Below the pieces are notes generated by a model. The model worked only from the letters and a program-made list of their open reading frames with translations, did not search any database and was not told where the DNA came from. DNA of 64,000 nt from contig NZ_LT607754.1 of the NCBI RefSeq assembly GCF_900090285.1, positions 1,922,001 through 1,986,000 on the forward strand, read 5' to 3'. Of this stretch, positions 53,207 through 62,270 are shown in pieces. Position 1 is the stretch's first letter; every line of letters begins with the position of its first letter. The position numbers and the translations under genes are program-made. Origin of the DNA: Micromonospora inositola. Lineage in GTDB: Bacteria; Actinomycetota; Actinomycetes; Mycobacteriales; Micromonosporaceae.

Positions 53207-55780
53207 TCAGCGCCGCCGAGGCTCGTCGGCGGTCTGGCCGGCGGCGGTCTGGCCGGCGGCGGGCGGGGAGCCGGTCGTCCGGCCGCGACCGGCCTGGCGG
53301 CGGCCGGGCAGGCGGATCACCGCGCCCGCGTCGTGCAGCGGAGCCGCCAGGGTGCCCGGGCGCCCGCCCGCGCCGCGCTGGAGGGCGGCGAGCAGCGAGC
53401 CGGCCGGTAGCGGCCGGGCGAAGAGGTGGCCCTGCCCGGCCACGCAGCCCAGCTCCCACAGCGCCCGCCGCTGCGGCTCGCTCTCCACACCTTCGGCGAC
53501 CACGGCCAGGTCGAGGCTGCGGCCGAGGTCCAGCGTGGAGCGGATCACCGCGGCGGCCTCCGCCGAGGTCTCCATCGCGGTCACGAAGCTGCGGTCGATC
53601 TTCAGCTCGTGCACCGGGATGCGGGAGAGCAGGGAGAGCGAGGAGTAGCCGGTGCCGAAGTCGTCGAGGGCGAGCCGCACGCCGGAGTCGCGCAGTCGGC
53701 TGAGCACCCGGTCGACCACGTCCAGCTGGCTGAGCGTCAGCGTCTCGGTCAGCTCCAGCACCAGCCGGTCGGGCGGCAGGTCGTGCGCCCGCAGCCGGGC
53801 CAGCACGGCCCCGGGGAAGCGGGCGTCGAGCAGGCTCCGCGGCGAGACGTTCACCGAGACCGGCAGGTCGAAGCCGGCGGTGCGCCAACTGCCGGCCGCG
53901 ATCAACGCCTGGTCGAGGATCGCCTCGGCGAACGCGGGCAGCAGGCCGGAGCGTTCCACCGCCTCCAGGAAGCGCAGCGGGTCGATGATGCCGTGCGTCG
54001 GGTGGTGCCAGCGGGCCAGTGCCTCCGCGCCGGTGACCTGGCCGCTGGCCAGGTCGACGATCGGCTGGAAGTTGACGGTGAACTCGTGGTCGGCCACCGC
54101 CCGGGGCAGCTCACCGTTGAGGGTGAGCCGGCCGAGGTCGGCGGTGTCCCGGGTCGTCGCGTACGTGGAGATCCGCTGGCCGGCGCGCTTGGCCTGGTAC
54201 ATCGCCACGTCGGCGCGACGTAGCAGCTCGGCGACCCCGCCGGTGGCCGGCGCGACGGCGATGCCGCCGCTGGCCTCCACGCTGATCCGCATGCCGTCCA
54301 GGTGGAGCGGTTCGTGCAGGGCGGCCAGCAGGGCGTCCGCCCGGTGCGCGGCGACCGCCGGGGCCGGCAGCCCTCGCAGCAGTACGGCGAACTCGTCCCC
54401 GCCGAGCCGGGCCACCAGGTCGCCGGGGCGGGTCGCGCCGCGCAGCCGGTCGGCGACCTGGATCAGCACCTGGTCCCCGGCGCCGTGCCCGAGCGTGTCG
54501 TTGACCTCCTTGAAGTGGTTGAGGTCGATCAGCACCAGCGCGGTCACGCCGTCGGCGTGCCGGCTGGTGAGCTGCTGGGTGCCCTCGTCCAGCAGTTGAC
54601 GCCGGTTGGCCAGCCCGGTCAGGGCGTCGTGCGCGGCGGCGTGCGCGTGCTCCTCCGCGACCCGGGCCAGCTCGGCGTACGCCTGCGCGTTGCGCACCGC
54701 CGTGCAGAGGGCGGAGGCGAACGTCCGAAGGGTGTACTGCTCCCGCTCGGAGAGCTCGACCGGTCCGGCGAAGCGCAACCGCAGCACGCCGAGGTCGACG
54801 GCCCGGTCGTGCCCCTCCAGGGCCGCCGGGATGACGGTCCCGCCGACCGCGCTCGGCTCGGCGCCGGCGCCGTCGTGCCGGATGCCGGCGGTGGTGCCGC
54901 GCACGGTGCGGCCGCCCTCGTGCAGCTCGATCTCGACCTCGTCGGCGGAGAAGAGTTCGGCGGCCTGGGTGACGGCGGTGGTCAGCACCTGGTCCAGGTC
55001 GACCACGTTGAGCGCGTCCGTGGTCCGGGCGAGCCGCTGCCAGGCCTGTTGTTCGGTGCGGGTCCGGATCCGGGTGGAGTACGCGAGGTGGAGGCTGAGC
55101 ACCAGCGGTGGCACGGCGAGCAGCAGCCGGGGGTCGGCGCGGAGGATGAACAGGGTGCAGACGGCCACCACGAACCGGACGGCGAAGCCGGCGATCCGGA
55201 GGTCGAGGTTGCTGCGGAACTGCCGGGAAATCGGGGTGCCGGAGGCGAGGGCGATGACGGGCATGGCCAGTACGTCGTCCAGAACTGCGGCGACCAGATA
55301 GGTGGCGCCCAGCGCGCCGACGAGTTCGCCGACCGGGGTCGTCGACGACCAGTGCCAGTTCAACACGGCCACCGTTGCTGCGGCGCCCGCTGCGATCAGG
55401 ATGTTCTTGCCTACTCCGAAGGCCGTCTTGATCGCGGGGAGATGCAGTATCGCGGACGCTGCCGCGACCCCGACGCAGGTGCTCAGGATGACCCACGGCC
55501 AAGGCGCGACCGCCACTCCGATCACGATGGCGGTCTCGACCCAGGCGATCGCGAGGGTCGTGGAGCGTATCCGTACGGGTGTCTTGACGATCACGCTGAC
55601 CGCGATCATGAACGTCAGCGTGATCATGGTGGCGACATCCCGGACGGAACCGGGTATGTCGCGCAGGAAGAAGAGGAACGCGGAGACCGTCGCGACCGAG
55701 GCGAGTACGACGATGAGACCGACGAGCGTCACAAGGTGCCGATCGGTCCCAACAACACGTCGTCCGTCGATGTGGCTCAT
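53207..55780 (-). CDS. GGDEF-EAL cyclic-di-GMP enzyme with membrane sensor
   Basis: 857 aa. N-terminal eight or so membrane segments (about 15-230), a GAF-like linker (about 250-375), GGDEF domain (about 390-550) with intact LGGDEF, then EAL domain (about 565-815) with GAEALARW, LELTET, DDFGTGYSSL, KIDRSF and AEGVES. Both active sites look intact, so it could make or break cyclic di-GMP. The C-terminal 40 residues are disordered. The N-terminal membrane part uses more A/T-ending codons than the catalytic part. ATG start. Confidence 0.93.
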   Translation of the reverse strand: MSHIDGRRVVGTDRHLVTLVGLIVVLASVATVSAFLFFLRDIPGSVRDVATMITLTFMIAVSVIVKTPVRIRSTTLAIAWVETAIVIGVAVAPWPWVILSTCVGVAAASAILHLPAIKTAFGVGKNILIAAGAAATVAVLNWHWSSTTPVGELVGALGATYLVAAVLDDVLAMPVIALASGTPISRQFRSNLDLRIAGFAVRFVVAVCTLFILRADPRLLLAVPPLVLSLHLAYSTRIRTRTEQQAWQRLARTTDALNVVDLDQVLTTAVTQAAELFSADEVEIELHEGGRTVRGTTAGIRHDGAGAEPSAVGGTVIPAALEGHDRAVDLGVLRLRFAGPVELSEREQYTLRTFASALCTAVRNAQAYAELARVAEEHAHAAAHDALTGLANRRQLLDEGTQQLTSRHADGVTALVLIDLNHFKEVNDTLGHGAGDQVLIQVADRLRGATRPGDLVARLGGDEFAVLLRGLPAPAVAAHRADALLAALHEPLHLDGMRISVEASGGIAVAPATGGVAELLRRADVAMYQAKRAGQRISTYATTRDTADLGRLTLNGELPRAVADHEFTVNFQPIVDLASGQVTGAEALARWHHPTHGIIDPLRFLEAVERSGLLPAFAEAILDQALIAAGSWRTAGFDLPVSVNVSPRSLLDARFPGAVLARLRAHDLPPDRLVLELTETLTLSQLDVVDRVLSRLRDSGVRLALDDFGTGYSSLSLLSRIPVHELKIDRSFVTAMETSAEAAAVIRSTLDLGRSLDLAVVAEGVESEPQRRALWELGCVAGQGHLFARPLPAGSLLAALQRGAGGRPGTLAAPLHDAGAVIRLPGRRQAGRGRTTGSPPAAGQTAAGQTADEPRRR

Positions 55781-55864
55781 CCAGCTCCACGGGCTGAACG
55801 GCTGAAGCCGGGGCCGGCATCAACCAGCATTGTTGATGCCGGGAGCCTACCGTGGGAGGTTCCC

Positions 55865-56350
55865 TGCGTGAAGCGTTGAGTCAGTGCCACTCGCTGCCGC
55901 GCATCGCCTGGCTCCTTCCAGATCGTCTCTCGAAAGGTCCGCTGGGACCTTTACCGGGCGAAAGACAGATTAGGAGATGCAAGGGCACGCATAGAAGGCA
56001 TAAAAGTCGCTATGCGCAATATTAGCCAACTCTGTGACGCTTCATGACGTTCTGTCAGTAGTGGCTGTGCGGAGAGCGTCCACCCCTGAGCGAAAGGTGT
56101 CGGTCCGGTAGCCCAGTGCAATCCCGGAGGCGTCGACCGAGCCGAGGAGTGCCATCAGCCTTGCCTGTTTTCCGGCAAGTCTCATCAGCAGTTCGGGCGA
56201 CGTTTCAACGCGTTGTGGATGAACTGCGGACTCGCCGGGCCAGCCTCCTGTCGGTAGCGCCGGCCGGCGGAATTCGCTGGACTGCGCAACGGATTCATTT
56301 GTGCAGGCTGAGGAGGACTTTGGAAATCGGGCCCGGTGGCCGGAAGTGCG
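55865..56350. other. AT-richer intergenic stretch without genes
   Basis: Markedly lower GC than the surroundings, with ATATTAGCC and CATAAAAG runs. A 7-bp repeat CGCATAG (55988-55994) / CTATGCG (56010-56016) is seen. It separates the GGDEF-EAL gene from moaC and probably holds their promoters. No frame looks coding. A decayed or transferred segment is possible. Confidence 0.5.
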
Positions 56351-56364
56351 GCCAATATCCGCAC

Positions 56365-56493
56365 CTACGCCGCCAATCTCCGCCGCCTCTTCGACCGCTC
56401 GGGAGGGGGCGGCGGCTTCTTGTCCGGGAAGGCTGCGGTTACCGATGTGACCTCACCCAGGATCGGCTGGACCTGCGGCGGTTCACCAATCAA
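56365..56493 (-). CDS. possible small basic protein
   Basis: 42-residue frame from TTG 56493, preceded by GGGTGGGG. Sequence is protein-like (PPQVQPILGEVTSVTAAFPD, then a Pro run and a basic end RRRRLAA). No family known. Tentative. Confidence 0.3.
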   Translation of the reverse strand: MIGEPPQVQPILGEVTSVTAAFPDKKPPPPPERSKRRRRLAA

Positions 56494-56640
56494 TGAGCCC
56501 CACCCGTAGCCGGGTTGAGCAGGCCGAACGGCGTTATCGATTTCTTGTCGCCGGCCTGGCGGCCGTCCTCCGGCGGGTGTTGCGGGACGATTGCCGCGAC
56601 GCTGCTTCCGACGATCGCGGCACGCGTCGTACCCGAAAGA

Positions 56641-56646
56641 TAGGCT
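56641..56646 (+). promoter_or_regulatory. leaderless -10 of moaC
   Basis: TAGGCT ends 7 nt before the moaC GTG; no Shine-Dalgarno. Confidence 0.6.
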
Positions 56647-56653
56647 CGCGGCC

Positions 56654-57145
56654 GTGACCGAACCCGCGCAGCTCACCCACGTCGACCCGGCCGGCGCGGC
56701 CCGGATGGTCGACGTCTCCGCCAAGTCGGTCTCCGGCCGGCTCGCCGTCGCCGCCGGCCGGCTCCGCACCACCGCCGAGGTCGTCGACCTGCTGCGCCGC
56801 GACGGCCTGCCCAAGGGTGATGCGCTCGCCGTCGGGCGGTTGGCCGGGATCATGGGCGCCAAGCGCACCCCCGACCTGATCCCGCTCTGCCACCCCATCG
56901 CCCTGCACGGGGTCACCGTCGACCTGCGGCTCACCAGCGACACGGTGGAGATCACCGCCACCGCGAAGACCGCCGACCGGACCGGGGTCGAGATGGAGGC
57001 GCTGACCGCGGTGGCCGTCGCCGGCCTCGCCCTGGTCGACATGGTCAAGGCCGTCGACCCGGCGGCCAGCGTGGACGCGGTCCGGGTGCTCCGCAAGGAG
57101 GGCGGCAGGACCGGCGAGTGGGTCCGGCCGGAGGACCGGCCGTGA
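56654..57145 (+). CDS. moaC: cyclic pyranopterin monophosphate synthase MoaC
   Basis: 163 aa from GTG 56654 (VTEPAQLTHVDPAGAARMV). Second step of molybdenum cofactor synthesis. Motifs KRTPDLIPLCHPIAL with catalytic His region and TGVEMEALTAVAVAGLALVD. An upstream in-frame ATG (56591) lacks family similarity. Its TGA overlaps the mog start (GTGA). Confidence 0.95.
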   Translation: MTEPAQLTHVDPAGAARMVDVSAKSVSGRLAVAAGRLRTTAEVVDLLRRDGLPKGDALAVGRLAGIMGAKRTPDLIPLCHPIALHGVTVDLRLTSDTVEITATAKTADRTGVEMEALTAVAVAGLALVDMVKAVDPAASVDAVRVLRKEGGRTGEWVRPEDRP

Positions 57146-57612
57146 TCCGGGTCCGAGTGGTGGTCGCCTCCAACCGGGCGGCCGCCGGCGTCTACGCCGA
57201 CACCAGTGGTCCGTTGCTCGTCGCCGGCCTGCGCGAGCTGGGCTGTCAGGTCGACGAGCCGGTCGTGGTGCCGGACGGCGACCCGGTCGGCGAGGCGCTG
57301 CGCGCGGCCCGGGCCGACGGGGTCGACGTCGTGCTCACCAGCGGCGGCACGGGCATCACCCCGACCGACCGGACGCCGGACGTGACCCGGGCCCTGCTCG
57401 ACTACGAGATCCCCGGCATCGCCGAGGCCATCCGGGCGCACAGCCGGGACCGGGTGCCCACCTCCGCGCTCTCCAGAGGGGTCGCCGGGGTGGCGGGCCG
57501 GATGCTGGTGGTCAACCTGCCCGGGTCGACCGGCGGCGCGAAGGACGGGCTCGCCGTGCTCGGGCCGATCCTCACCCACGCCGTCGACCAGCTTCGCGGC
57601 GGCGACCACTGA
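57142..57612 (+). CDS. mog: molybdopterin adenylyltransferase-like (MogA/MoaB)
   Basis: 156 aa from GTG 57142. Binds and adenylates molybdopterin, or the MoaB variant of the fold. Motifs LTSGGTGITPTDRTPDVTRA and VVNLPGSTGGAKDGLAVL. The start overlaps moaC by 4 bp. Confidence 0.93.
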   Translation: MIRVRVVVASNRAAAGVYADTSGPLLVAGLRELGCQVDEPVVVPDGDPVGEALRAARADGVDVVLTSGGTGITPTDRTPDVTRALLDYEIPGIAEAIRAHSRDRVPTSALSRGVAGVAGRMLVVNLPGSTGGAKDGLAVLGPILTHAVDQLRGGDH

Positions 57613-57637
57613 CGCCCCGCGCCCGCCGCGCCGGCGA

Positions 57638-57643
57638 TAGGCT
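57638..57643 (+). promoter_or_regulatory. leaderless -10 of moeA
   Basis: TAGGCT ends 6 nt before the moeA ATG; no Shine-Dalgarno. Confidence 0.6.
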
Positions 57644-57649
57644 CGCCGG

Positions 57650-58909
57650 ATGAGCACGGAAACCGCAGCCGCGGCGGCCCAGGTCGCCGCGCCGCAGCCG
57701 GCCGGCTGGGAGGAGGCCCGCTCCCGGGTGTACGCCGTCGGCCTCGCCGCCGCGCTTCCCGCCGTCAACCGGCCGCTAACCGACACCGACGGCCACACCC
57801 TCGCCGAGCCGTTGACCGCCCGGACGGACCTGCCCGCGTTCCCCACCTCCAGCGTGGACGGCTGGGCGGTACGCGGGGACGGCCCGTGGGAGGTGGTGGG
57901 GCGGGTGCTCGCGGGCAACACCTCCGCCCCGCTGACCGCCGACGGCACCACCGTCGAGATCGCCACCGGCGCGATGGTCCCGGAGGGAACCACCGCCATC
58001 CTGCGGATCGAGGAGTCCACCCGGACCGCCGACGGCCGGGTCACCGGCACGCCCCGGCCGACGCCAGAGTGGCGCGAGCCGGGCGAGGAGGCGTACGCCG
58101 GGGAGGAGTTGCTCCCCGCCGGCACCCCGGTCGACCCGGCGGTGATCGGGCTGGCCGCCTCCTGCGGCCACGACACCCTGCGGGTCCGCCGGCGGCCCAA
58201 CGCCGCGCTGCTGGTCTTCGGTGACGAACTGTTGACCTCGGGCCCGCCGGCCGCCGGCCGGGTCCGGGACGCCCTCGGCCCCGCGGTGCCCGCCTGGCTG
58301 CGCCGGTACGGCTGCCAGATCCGCCCGGCCGACGTGGTCGGCCCGGTGGCGGACACCCTCCCCGCCCACGTGGCCGCCCTGCGCGCGGCGCTCGCCAACG
58401 CCGACCTGGTCTGCACCACCGGCGGCACCATGCACGGGCCGGTCGACCACCTGCACCCGACGCTCGAGGCGCTCGGCGCGGACTACGTCGTCAACACCGT
58501 CGCGGTCCGCCCCGGCTTCCCGATGCTGCTGGCCCAGCTGGTCGACGCGGACGGCCGGGTCCGGTTCGTCGCCGGTCTGCCCGGCAACCCGCAGTCCGCC
58601 ATCGTCGCGCTGGTCTCGCTGGTCGCGCCGCTGCTCGCCGGCCTGCAGGGGCGACCGATGCCGGCGCTGCCGCTGGCCACCCTCGCCGAGCCGGTGCCCG
58701 GCCGGGGCGACTACACCCATCTCGCCCTGGTCCGGCTGGACCGGGCCGCCGGCACCGCCAACCCGGTACGCCACGTCGGTTCGTCGATGCTGCGCGGCCT
58801 GGCCGGTGCGGACGGCTTCGCGGTCATCCGCCCCGGCACCAGCGGCGAGGCCGGGGCGCGGGTGCCGGTCGTACCGCTGCCGTTGACCCCCGGGGAGCGG
58901 ACGTGGTGA
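57650..58909 (+). CDS. moeA: molybdopterin molybdotransferase MoeA
   Basis: 419 aa. Inserts molybdate into adenylated molybdopterin. Motifs FPTSSVDGWAV, VEIATGAMVPEGTTAILRIE, CTTGGTMHGPVDHLHPTLEA and VAGLPGNPQSAIVALVSL. Typical length. The TGA overlaps the moaE start. Confidence 0.94.
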   Translation: MSTETAAAAAQVAAPQPAGWEEARSRVYAVGLAAALPAVNRPLTDTDGHTLAEPLTARTDLPAFPTSSVDGWAVRGDGPWEVVGRVLAGNTSAPLTADGTTVEIATGAMVPEGTTAILRIEESTRTADGRVTGTPRPTPEWREPGEEAYAGEELLPAGTPVDPAVIGLAASCGHDTLRVRRRPNAALLVFGDELLTSGPPAAGRVRDALGPAVPAWLRRYGCQIRPADVVGPVADTLPAHVAALRAALANADLVCTTGGTMHGPVDHLHPTLEALGADYVVNTVAVRPGFPMLLAQLVDADGRVRFVAGLPGNPQSAIVALVSLVAPLLAGLQGRPMPALPLATLAEPVPGRGDYTHLALVRLDRAAGTANPVRHVGSSMLRGLAGADGFAVIRPGTSGEAGARVPVVPLPLTPGERTW

Positions 58910-59337
58910 GCCCCGCCGAGACCATCGTCCACGGCACGGTCACCGACCGGCCGCTCGACCTCGCCGCCCACGAGGCGGCGGTGGCCGACCGGCGGGCTGG
59001 CGCGGTGGTCTCCTTCCAGGGCGTGGTCCGCGACCACGACCACGGCCGTCCGGTGATCAGCCTCGAGTACGAGGGCCACCCGAGCGCCGAGGCCGTGCTG
59101 CGGGAAGTCGCCGCCGAGATCGCCGCCGACCCGGACGTGTACGCGGTGGCCGTCTCGCACCGGGTCGGCCCGCTGGAGATCGGCGACGTGGCCCTCGTCG
59201 CGGCGGTCAGCACCGCCCACCGGGCCGCCGCGTTCGCGGCCTGTGCGCGGCTCGTCGACGAGGTGAAGGCGCGGCTGCCGATCTGGAAGCGGCAGGTCTT
59301 CGACGACGGCACCGAGGAGTGGGTGAACTGCCCCTGA
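58903..59337 (+). CDS. moaE: molybdopterin synthase large subunit MoaE
   Basis: 144 aa. Transfers sulfur to the pterin with MoaD. Motifs GAVVSFQGVVRDHDHGRPV, LEYEGHPSAEAVLREVAAEI, RAAAFAACARLVDEVKARLP and WKRQVFDDGTEEWVN. GTG 58903 or 58906; both follow GGGGAG. It overlaps the end of moeA. MoaD and MoaA are not in the window. Confidence 0.95.
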   Translation: MVSPAETIVHGTVTDRPLDLAAHEAAVADRRAGAVVSFQGVVRDHDHGRPVISLEYEGHPSAEAVLREVAAEIAADPDVYAVAVSHRVGPLEIGDVALVAAVSTAHRAAAFAACARLVDEVKARLPIWKRQVFDDGTEEWVNCP

Positions 59338-59361
59338 CCGGCCGACGTCCCGGCGGGACGG

Positions 59362-60807
59362 TCAGCGGCGGCCGGTGAGCTGGGCGGCGCGGAGCAGCCG
59401 GTCGTTGTAGAACGCCGGCTCCGCGCCCGGCCGCCAGGGCAGCGCCGCGACCAGCACGATCAGGGCGATCGCCAGCGAGTTCTCCATCAGCGCGCCGAAC
59501 AGGCCGTCCTGGTAGTGCGACACCTCCGGGAGCTGGTGCTCGTACGGCCAGATGGGCGAGATCAGGAAGAGCAGGTAGAGGCCGATCGCGGCCACGGCGT
59601 GCCGCAGGCCGGTGAGCGTCGGGTACCAGATCGGCGGGCGCAGCGCGTTGACCCCCGGCACCCCGCCGGCCGCCGGTGCCGTGCCGACCCGGGGCAGCAG
59701 GCCCCGGCTCGCCTCGCGGCGGCGGACCGCGGCGTCGGCCAGCACGATGATCGCCGGGATGACCCAGACCAGGTGGTGCGACCAGGAGATCGGGCTGATC
59801 ACGTTGGCGGTGAGCCCGACCAGGGTGAACGCGGTCAGCTCGTCGCCGTCGGCGCGGGCCGCGGCGGCCCGGGACAGCCCGAGCGCGAGGACCAGGACCG
59901 CGAAGGCCAGCCAGAGCAGGCCGGGCGTCTCGATCGAGTCGTAGAGCCGCGCCAGCAGGCCCGCCAGCGACTGGTTGGGGGTCATGTCCGCCGCGCCGAC
60001 CCGCTCGGTCTGCCAGAGCACGCTGCTGAAGTACGTCCGTGACTCCTCGCCGACCAGCGCGAACGTCCCGAGGGTCACGCCGATCGTGGTGCCGACCGCG
60101 GTCAGCGCGGCCCGCCACTGGCGAGTGAGCATCAGGTACGCGATGAAGAGCGCGGGCGTCAGCTTGACCGCGGTGGCCAGGCCGATGCCGGCCCCCGCCC
60201 AGGCGCCGCTGTAGACGAAGCGGGCCAGCGCCGAGTTGGCGGTGTCGTGATGGGTGCCCCGCTTCGCCCGCCAGCGCAGGCCGACCAGGTCCGCCATGAT
60301 CAGGGCGAAGAGCAGCAGGTTGACCTGCCCGTAGCCGAGGGTCTCCCGGGCCGGCTCGATGGCGACGGCCATCGGCGTGGCGATGCCGACGGTGAACCAG
60401 AGCGGCCAGCCGAGCCGGTCGACGATCGGGCGCAGCAGCGCGGCCAGGACGACCGCCACCGCGCCGATGCTGGCCAGCGCGTTGAGCCAGCCGGCGGCCT
60501 CCACCGGCAGCCAGGACATCGGCAGCATGACCAGGCCGGCGAAGGGCGGGTAGGTGAAACCCAGGGTCGTCGAGGGTGCGATGAAGTCGTACAGCTCGTC
60601 GCCGCTCGCCCACCACACCACGGCGCCGTGGTAGATCTTCATGTCGAAGAAGTTGTACGGCCGCCCGAACGCGCCGATGGCGAGCCATCCGGCGTAGGCG
60701 ACGGCGGCCACGACGCCGGTCCGTACGACTGTCCTGCGATCGATCCCACGGGTCACGCGGTGGACTGGGGCGAGGCGGTCCATCCGTCTACCGACGGTCG
60801 CCGGCAT
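59362..60807 (-). CDS. GT87 (DUF2029) polyprenyl-phosphate glycosyltransferase
   Basis: 481 aa from ATG 60807 (MPATVGRRMDRLAPVHRVT), preceded by GGGGGTGG; the frame is open to 60921 without similarity. About 11 membrane segments; DMKIYHGAVVWWASGDELYD and APSTTLGFTYPPFAGLVMLP carry the acidic and Pro motifs of mannosyltransferases such as PimE-type GT87. VISPISWSHHLVWVIPAIIV is typical. Likely adds mannose to a lipid-linked acceptor outside the membrane (inference). Confidence 0.88.
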   Translation of the reverse strand: MPATVGRRMDRLAPVHRVTRGIDRRTVVRTGVVAAVAYAGWLAIGAFGRPYNFFDMKIYHGAVVWWASGDELYDFIAPSTTLGFTYPPFAGLVMLPMSWLPVEAAGWLNALASIGAVAVVLAALLRPIVDRLGWPLWFTVGIATPMAVAIEPARETLGYGQVNLLLFALIMADLVGLRWRAKRGTHHDTANSALARFVYSGAWAGAGIGLATAVKLTPALFIAYLMLTRQWRAALTAVGTTIGVTLGTFALVGEESRTYFSSVLWQTERVGAADMTPNQSLAGLLARLYDSIETPGLLWLAFAVLVLALGLSRAAAARADGDELTAFTLVGLTANVISPISWSHHLVWVIPAIIVLADAAVRRREASRGLLPRVGTAPAAGGVPGVNALRPPIWYPTLTGLRHAVAAIGLYLLFLISPIWPYEHQLPEVSHYQDGLFGALMENSLAIALIVLVAALPWRPGAEPAFYNDRLLRAAQLTGRR

Positions 60808-61011
60808 GGCGTGGCCACCCCCGTACCAAGCTCGTCCTACCCGTCCAGGTCCCGCACGGAGCCTAGAACGGCGCCTCACGTTGTTGCCTCCCGCGTTATG
60901 CGACCGTGTCCGATCCCACACATCTTTTTGACATTTCCACCGCGTTAACGGGTGTCTGGTGGTTCAGGTAATTCGCGGCCTTGCGGGGGGAGGTGGCCGT
61001 ATTGATGCAGG

Positions 61012-61560
61012 TCAGCCCGGAAGTCGTCGGGCGGTGGCCGCCGAGCGTACGGCGATCTTCGTCTCCCGGCGCGCGGTCCGGACAGCCCGCTGCATCGAGC
61101 GTCGGGAGTGGCCGATCCGGTGGCCGGCGCGCCAGCGCAGCCCGGGCTTGCCCTCGGTGTCCGCGGCGGCGAGCAGCAGCCCGCCGAAGAGGCCGAGGTT
61201 CTTCAGGAAGTGGGTCTGGTTGTTGTTCCGCGCCGCCGGGTCGTCGTTCTTCCAGAAGGGATGGCCGGCCACGGTCACCGGCACCAGGCTCCCGGCGAGG
61301 ACCAGCGCGGCCGGACGGGTGAACTTGCCGGTGGCCAGCATCAGGCCGGCGATGAACTGGGTGGCCGAGTTGACCCGGACCAGCGTCTCGGCGTCGGTGG
61401 GGAACCGGGGGTGGACGTTCTTCTGGATCAGCGGGGCGACCCGGTCGGTCACCGGCTTGGCGGCCGGCGCCAGACGACCGGGATTCTGGAAGTTGCGGGC
61501 GCCGCTGACCACGAAGATTCCGCTCAACATCACACGGGCGAGGGAGCGCACGGGTTTCAT
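61012..61560 (-). CDS. DoxX family membrane protein
   Basis: 182 aa with four membrane segments; RVMLSGIFVVSGARNFQNPG and ATQFIAGLMLATGKFTRPAA match DoxX. The C-terminal 50 residues are basic and cytoplasmic (RRSMQRAVRTARRETKIAVR). Members are linked to redox balance or envelope assembly; role unknown. It reads away from the GNAT gene. Confidence 0.87.
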   Translation of the reverse strand: MKPVRSLARVMLSGIFVVSGARNFQNPGRLAPAAKPVTDRVAPLIQKNVHPRFPTDAETLVRVNSATQFIAGLMLATGKFTRPAALVLAGSLVPVTVAGHPFWKNDDPAARNNNQTHFLKNLGLFGGLLLAAADTEGKPGLRWRAGHRIGHSRRSMQRAVRTARRETKIAVRSAATARRLPG

Positions 61561-61693
61561 GGATCAGTCATACCCCGTGTCGGGGTCCGCTATCCCGGCA
61601 ACGCCCGAAAGGGATCGGCCGACATGGACATCCAGCGGGACGCACGCCACACCCAATTCCAGCGACCGTCGCGGATGGACCGGCCCGGCCCGG

Positions 61694-61699
61694 TAACGT
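61694..61699 (+). promoter_or_regulatory. leaderless -10 of the GNAT gene
   Basis: TAACGT ends 7 nt before GTG 61707; no Shine-Dalgarno. Confidence 0.5.
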
Positions 61700-61706
61700 C
61701 GCGCGG

Positions 61707-62252
61707 GTGACGACCCTGCGGCTCCGACCAGAGGACCCGGCGGACGAGGCGCCCGTCGCCCGGGTGCTGGCCACCGCCTTCGCCCGGCCCGACGTGACCA
61801 CCCCGCCCGAGGTGGAGCTGGTCGACGAGCTGCGGCGCAGCGACGCCTGGATCCCCGAGCTGGCCATGGTCGCCGAGTACGGCGGCGAGGTGGTCGGCTA
61901 CGCGCTGCTGACCTGGGTCCGCGTCCGGTCGGACGGGGGCGCGGCACCGGCGCTGGCGCTCGGCCCGGTGGCGGTCTCGCCGCACCGGCGGCGGGTCGGC
62001 CACGGCACGGCGGTCGTGCAGGCGGCCCTGGACGCCGCGACCGAGCTGGGCGAGCGGCTGGTGGTGGTGCTCGGCGACCCGGCCTTCTACCGCCGTTTCG
62101 GCTTCGAACGGGCCGACCGGATGGGGCTGACCAGTCCCTGGTCGGGGCTGGGGGAGCCGTGGCAGGCGCTGGTGCTGCCCCCGTCGGCCAGCGGCGAGGC
62201 GCCGCCGCCGCGCGGCGAGGTGGTCTTCCCGCCGCCCTGGGCCAAGGTCTGA
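61707..62252 (+). CDS. GNAT family N-acetyltransferase (YhbS-like)
   Basis: 181 aa. GNAT core ALALGPVAVSPHRRRVGHGT (acetyl-CoA loop) and VVVLGDPAFYRRFGFERAD, which matches the YhbS-like group. Acceptor unknown. It ends 18 bp from the convergent ATPase gene. Confidence 0.9.
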   Translation: MTTLRLRPEDPADEAPVARVLATAFARPDVTTPPEVELVDELRRSDAWIPELAMVAEYGGEVVGYALLTWVRVRSDGGAAPALALGPVAVSPHRRRVGHGTAVVQAALDAATELGERLVVVLGDPAFYRRFGFERADRMGLTSPWSGLGEPWQALVLPPSASGEAPPPRGEVVFPPPWAKV

Positions 62253-62270
62253 CCCCGGCCGGGCCCGCGG

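Noticed and set aside
56116-56496. 126-codon plus-strand frame before moaC
   Set aside because: Codon use is not coding-like and no similarity was seen; the region is AT-richer and probably regulatory.
60928-60933. Exact TTGACA on the plus strand upstream of the DoxX region
   Set aside because: No -10 hexamer at 16-18 bp and no plus-strand gene follows.
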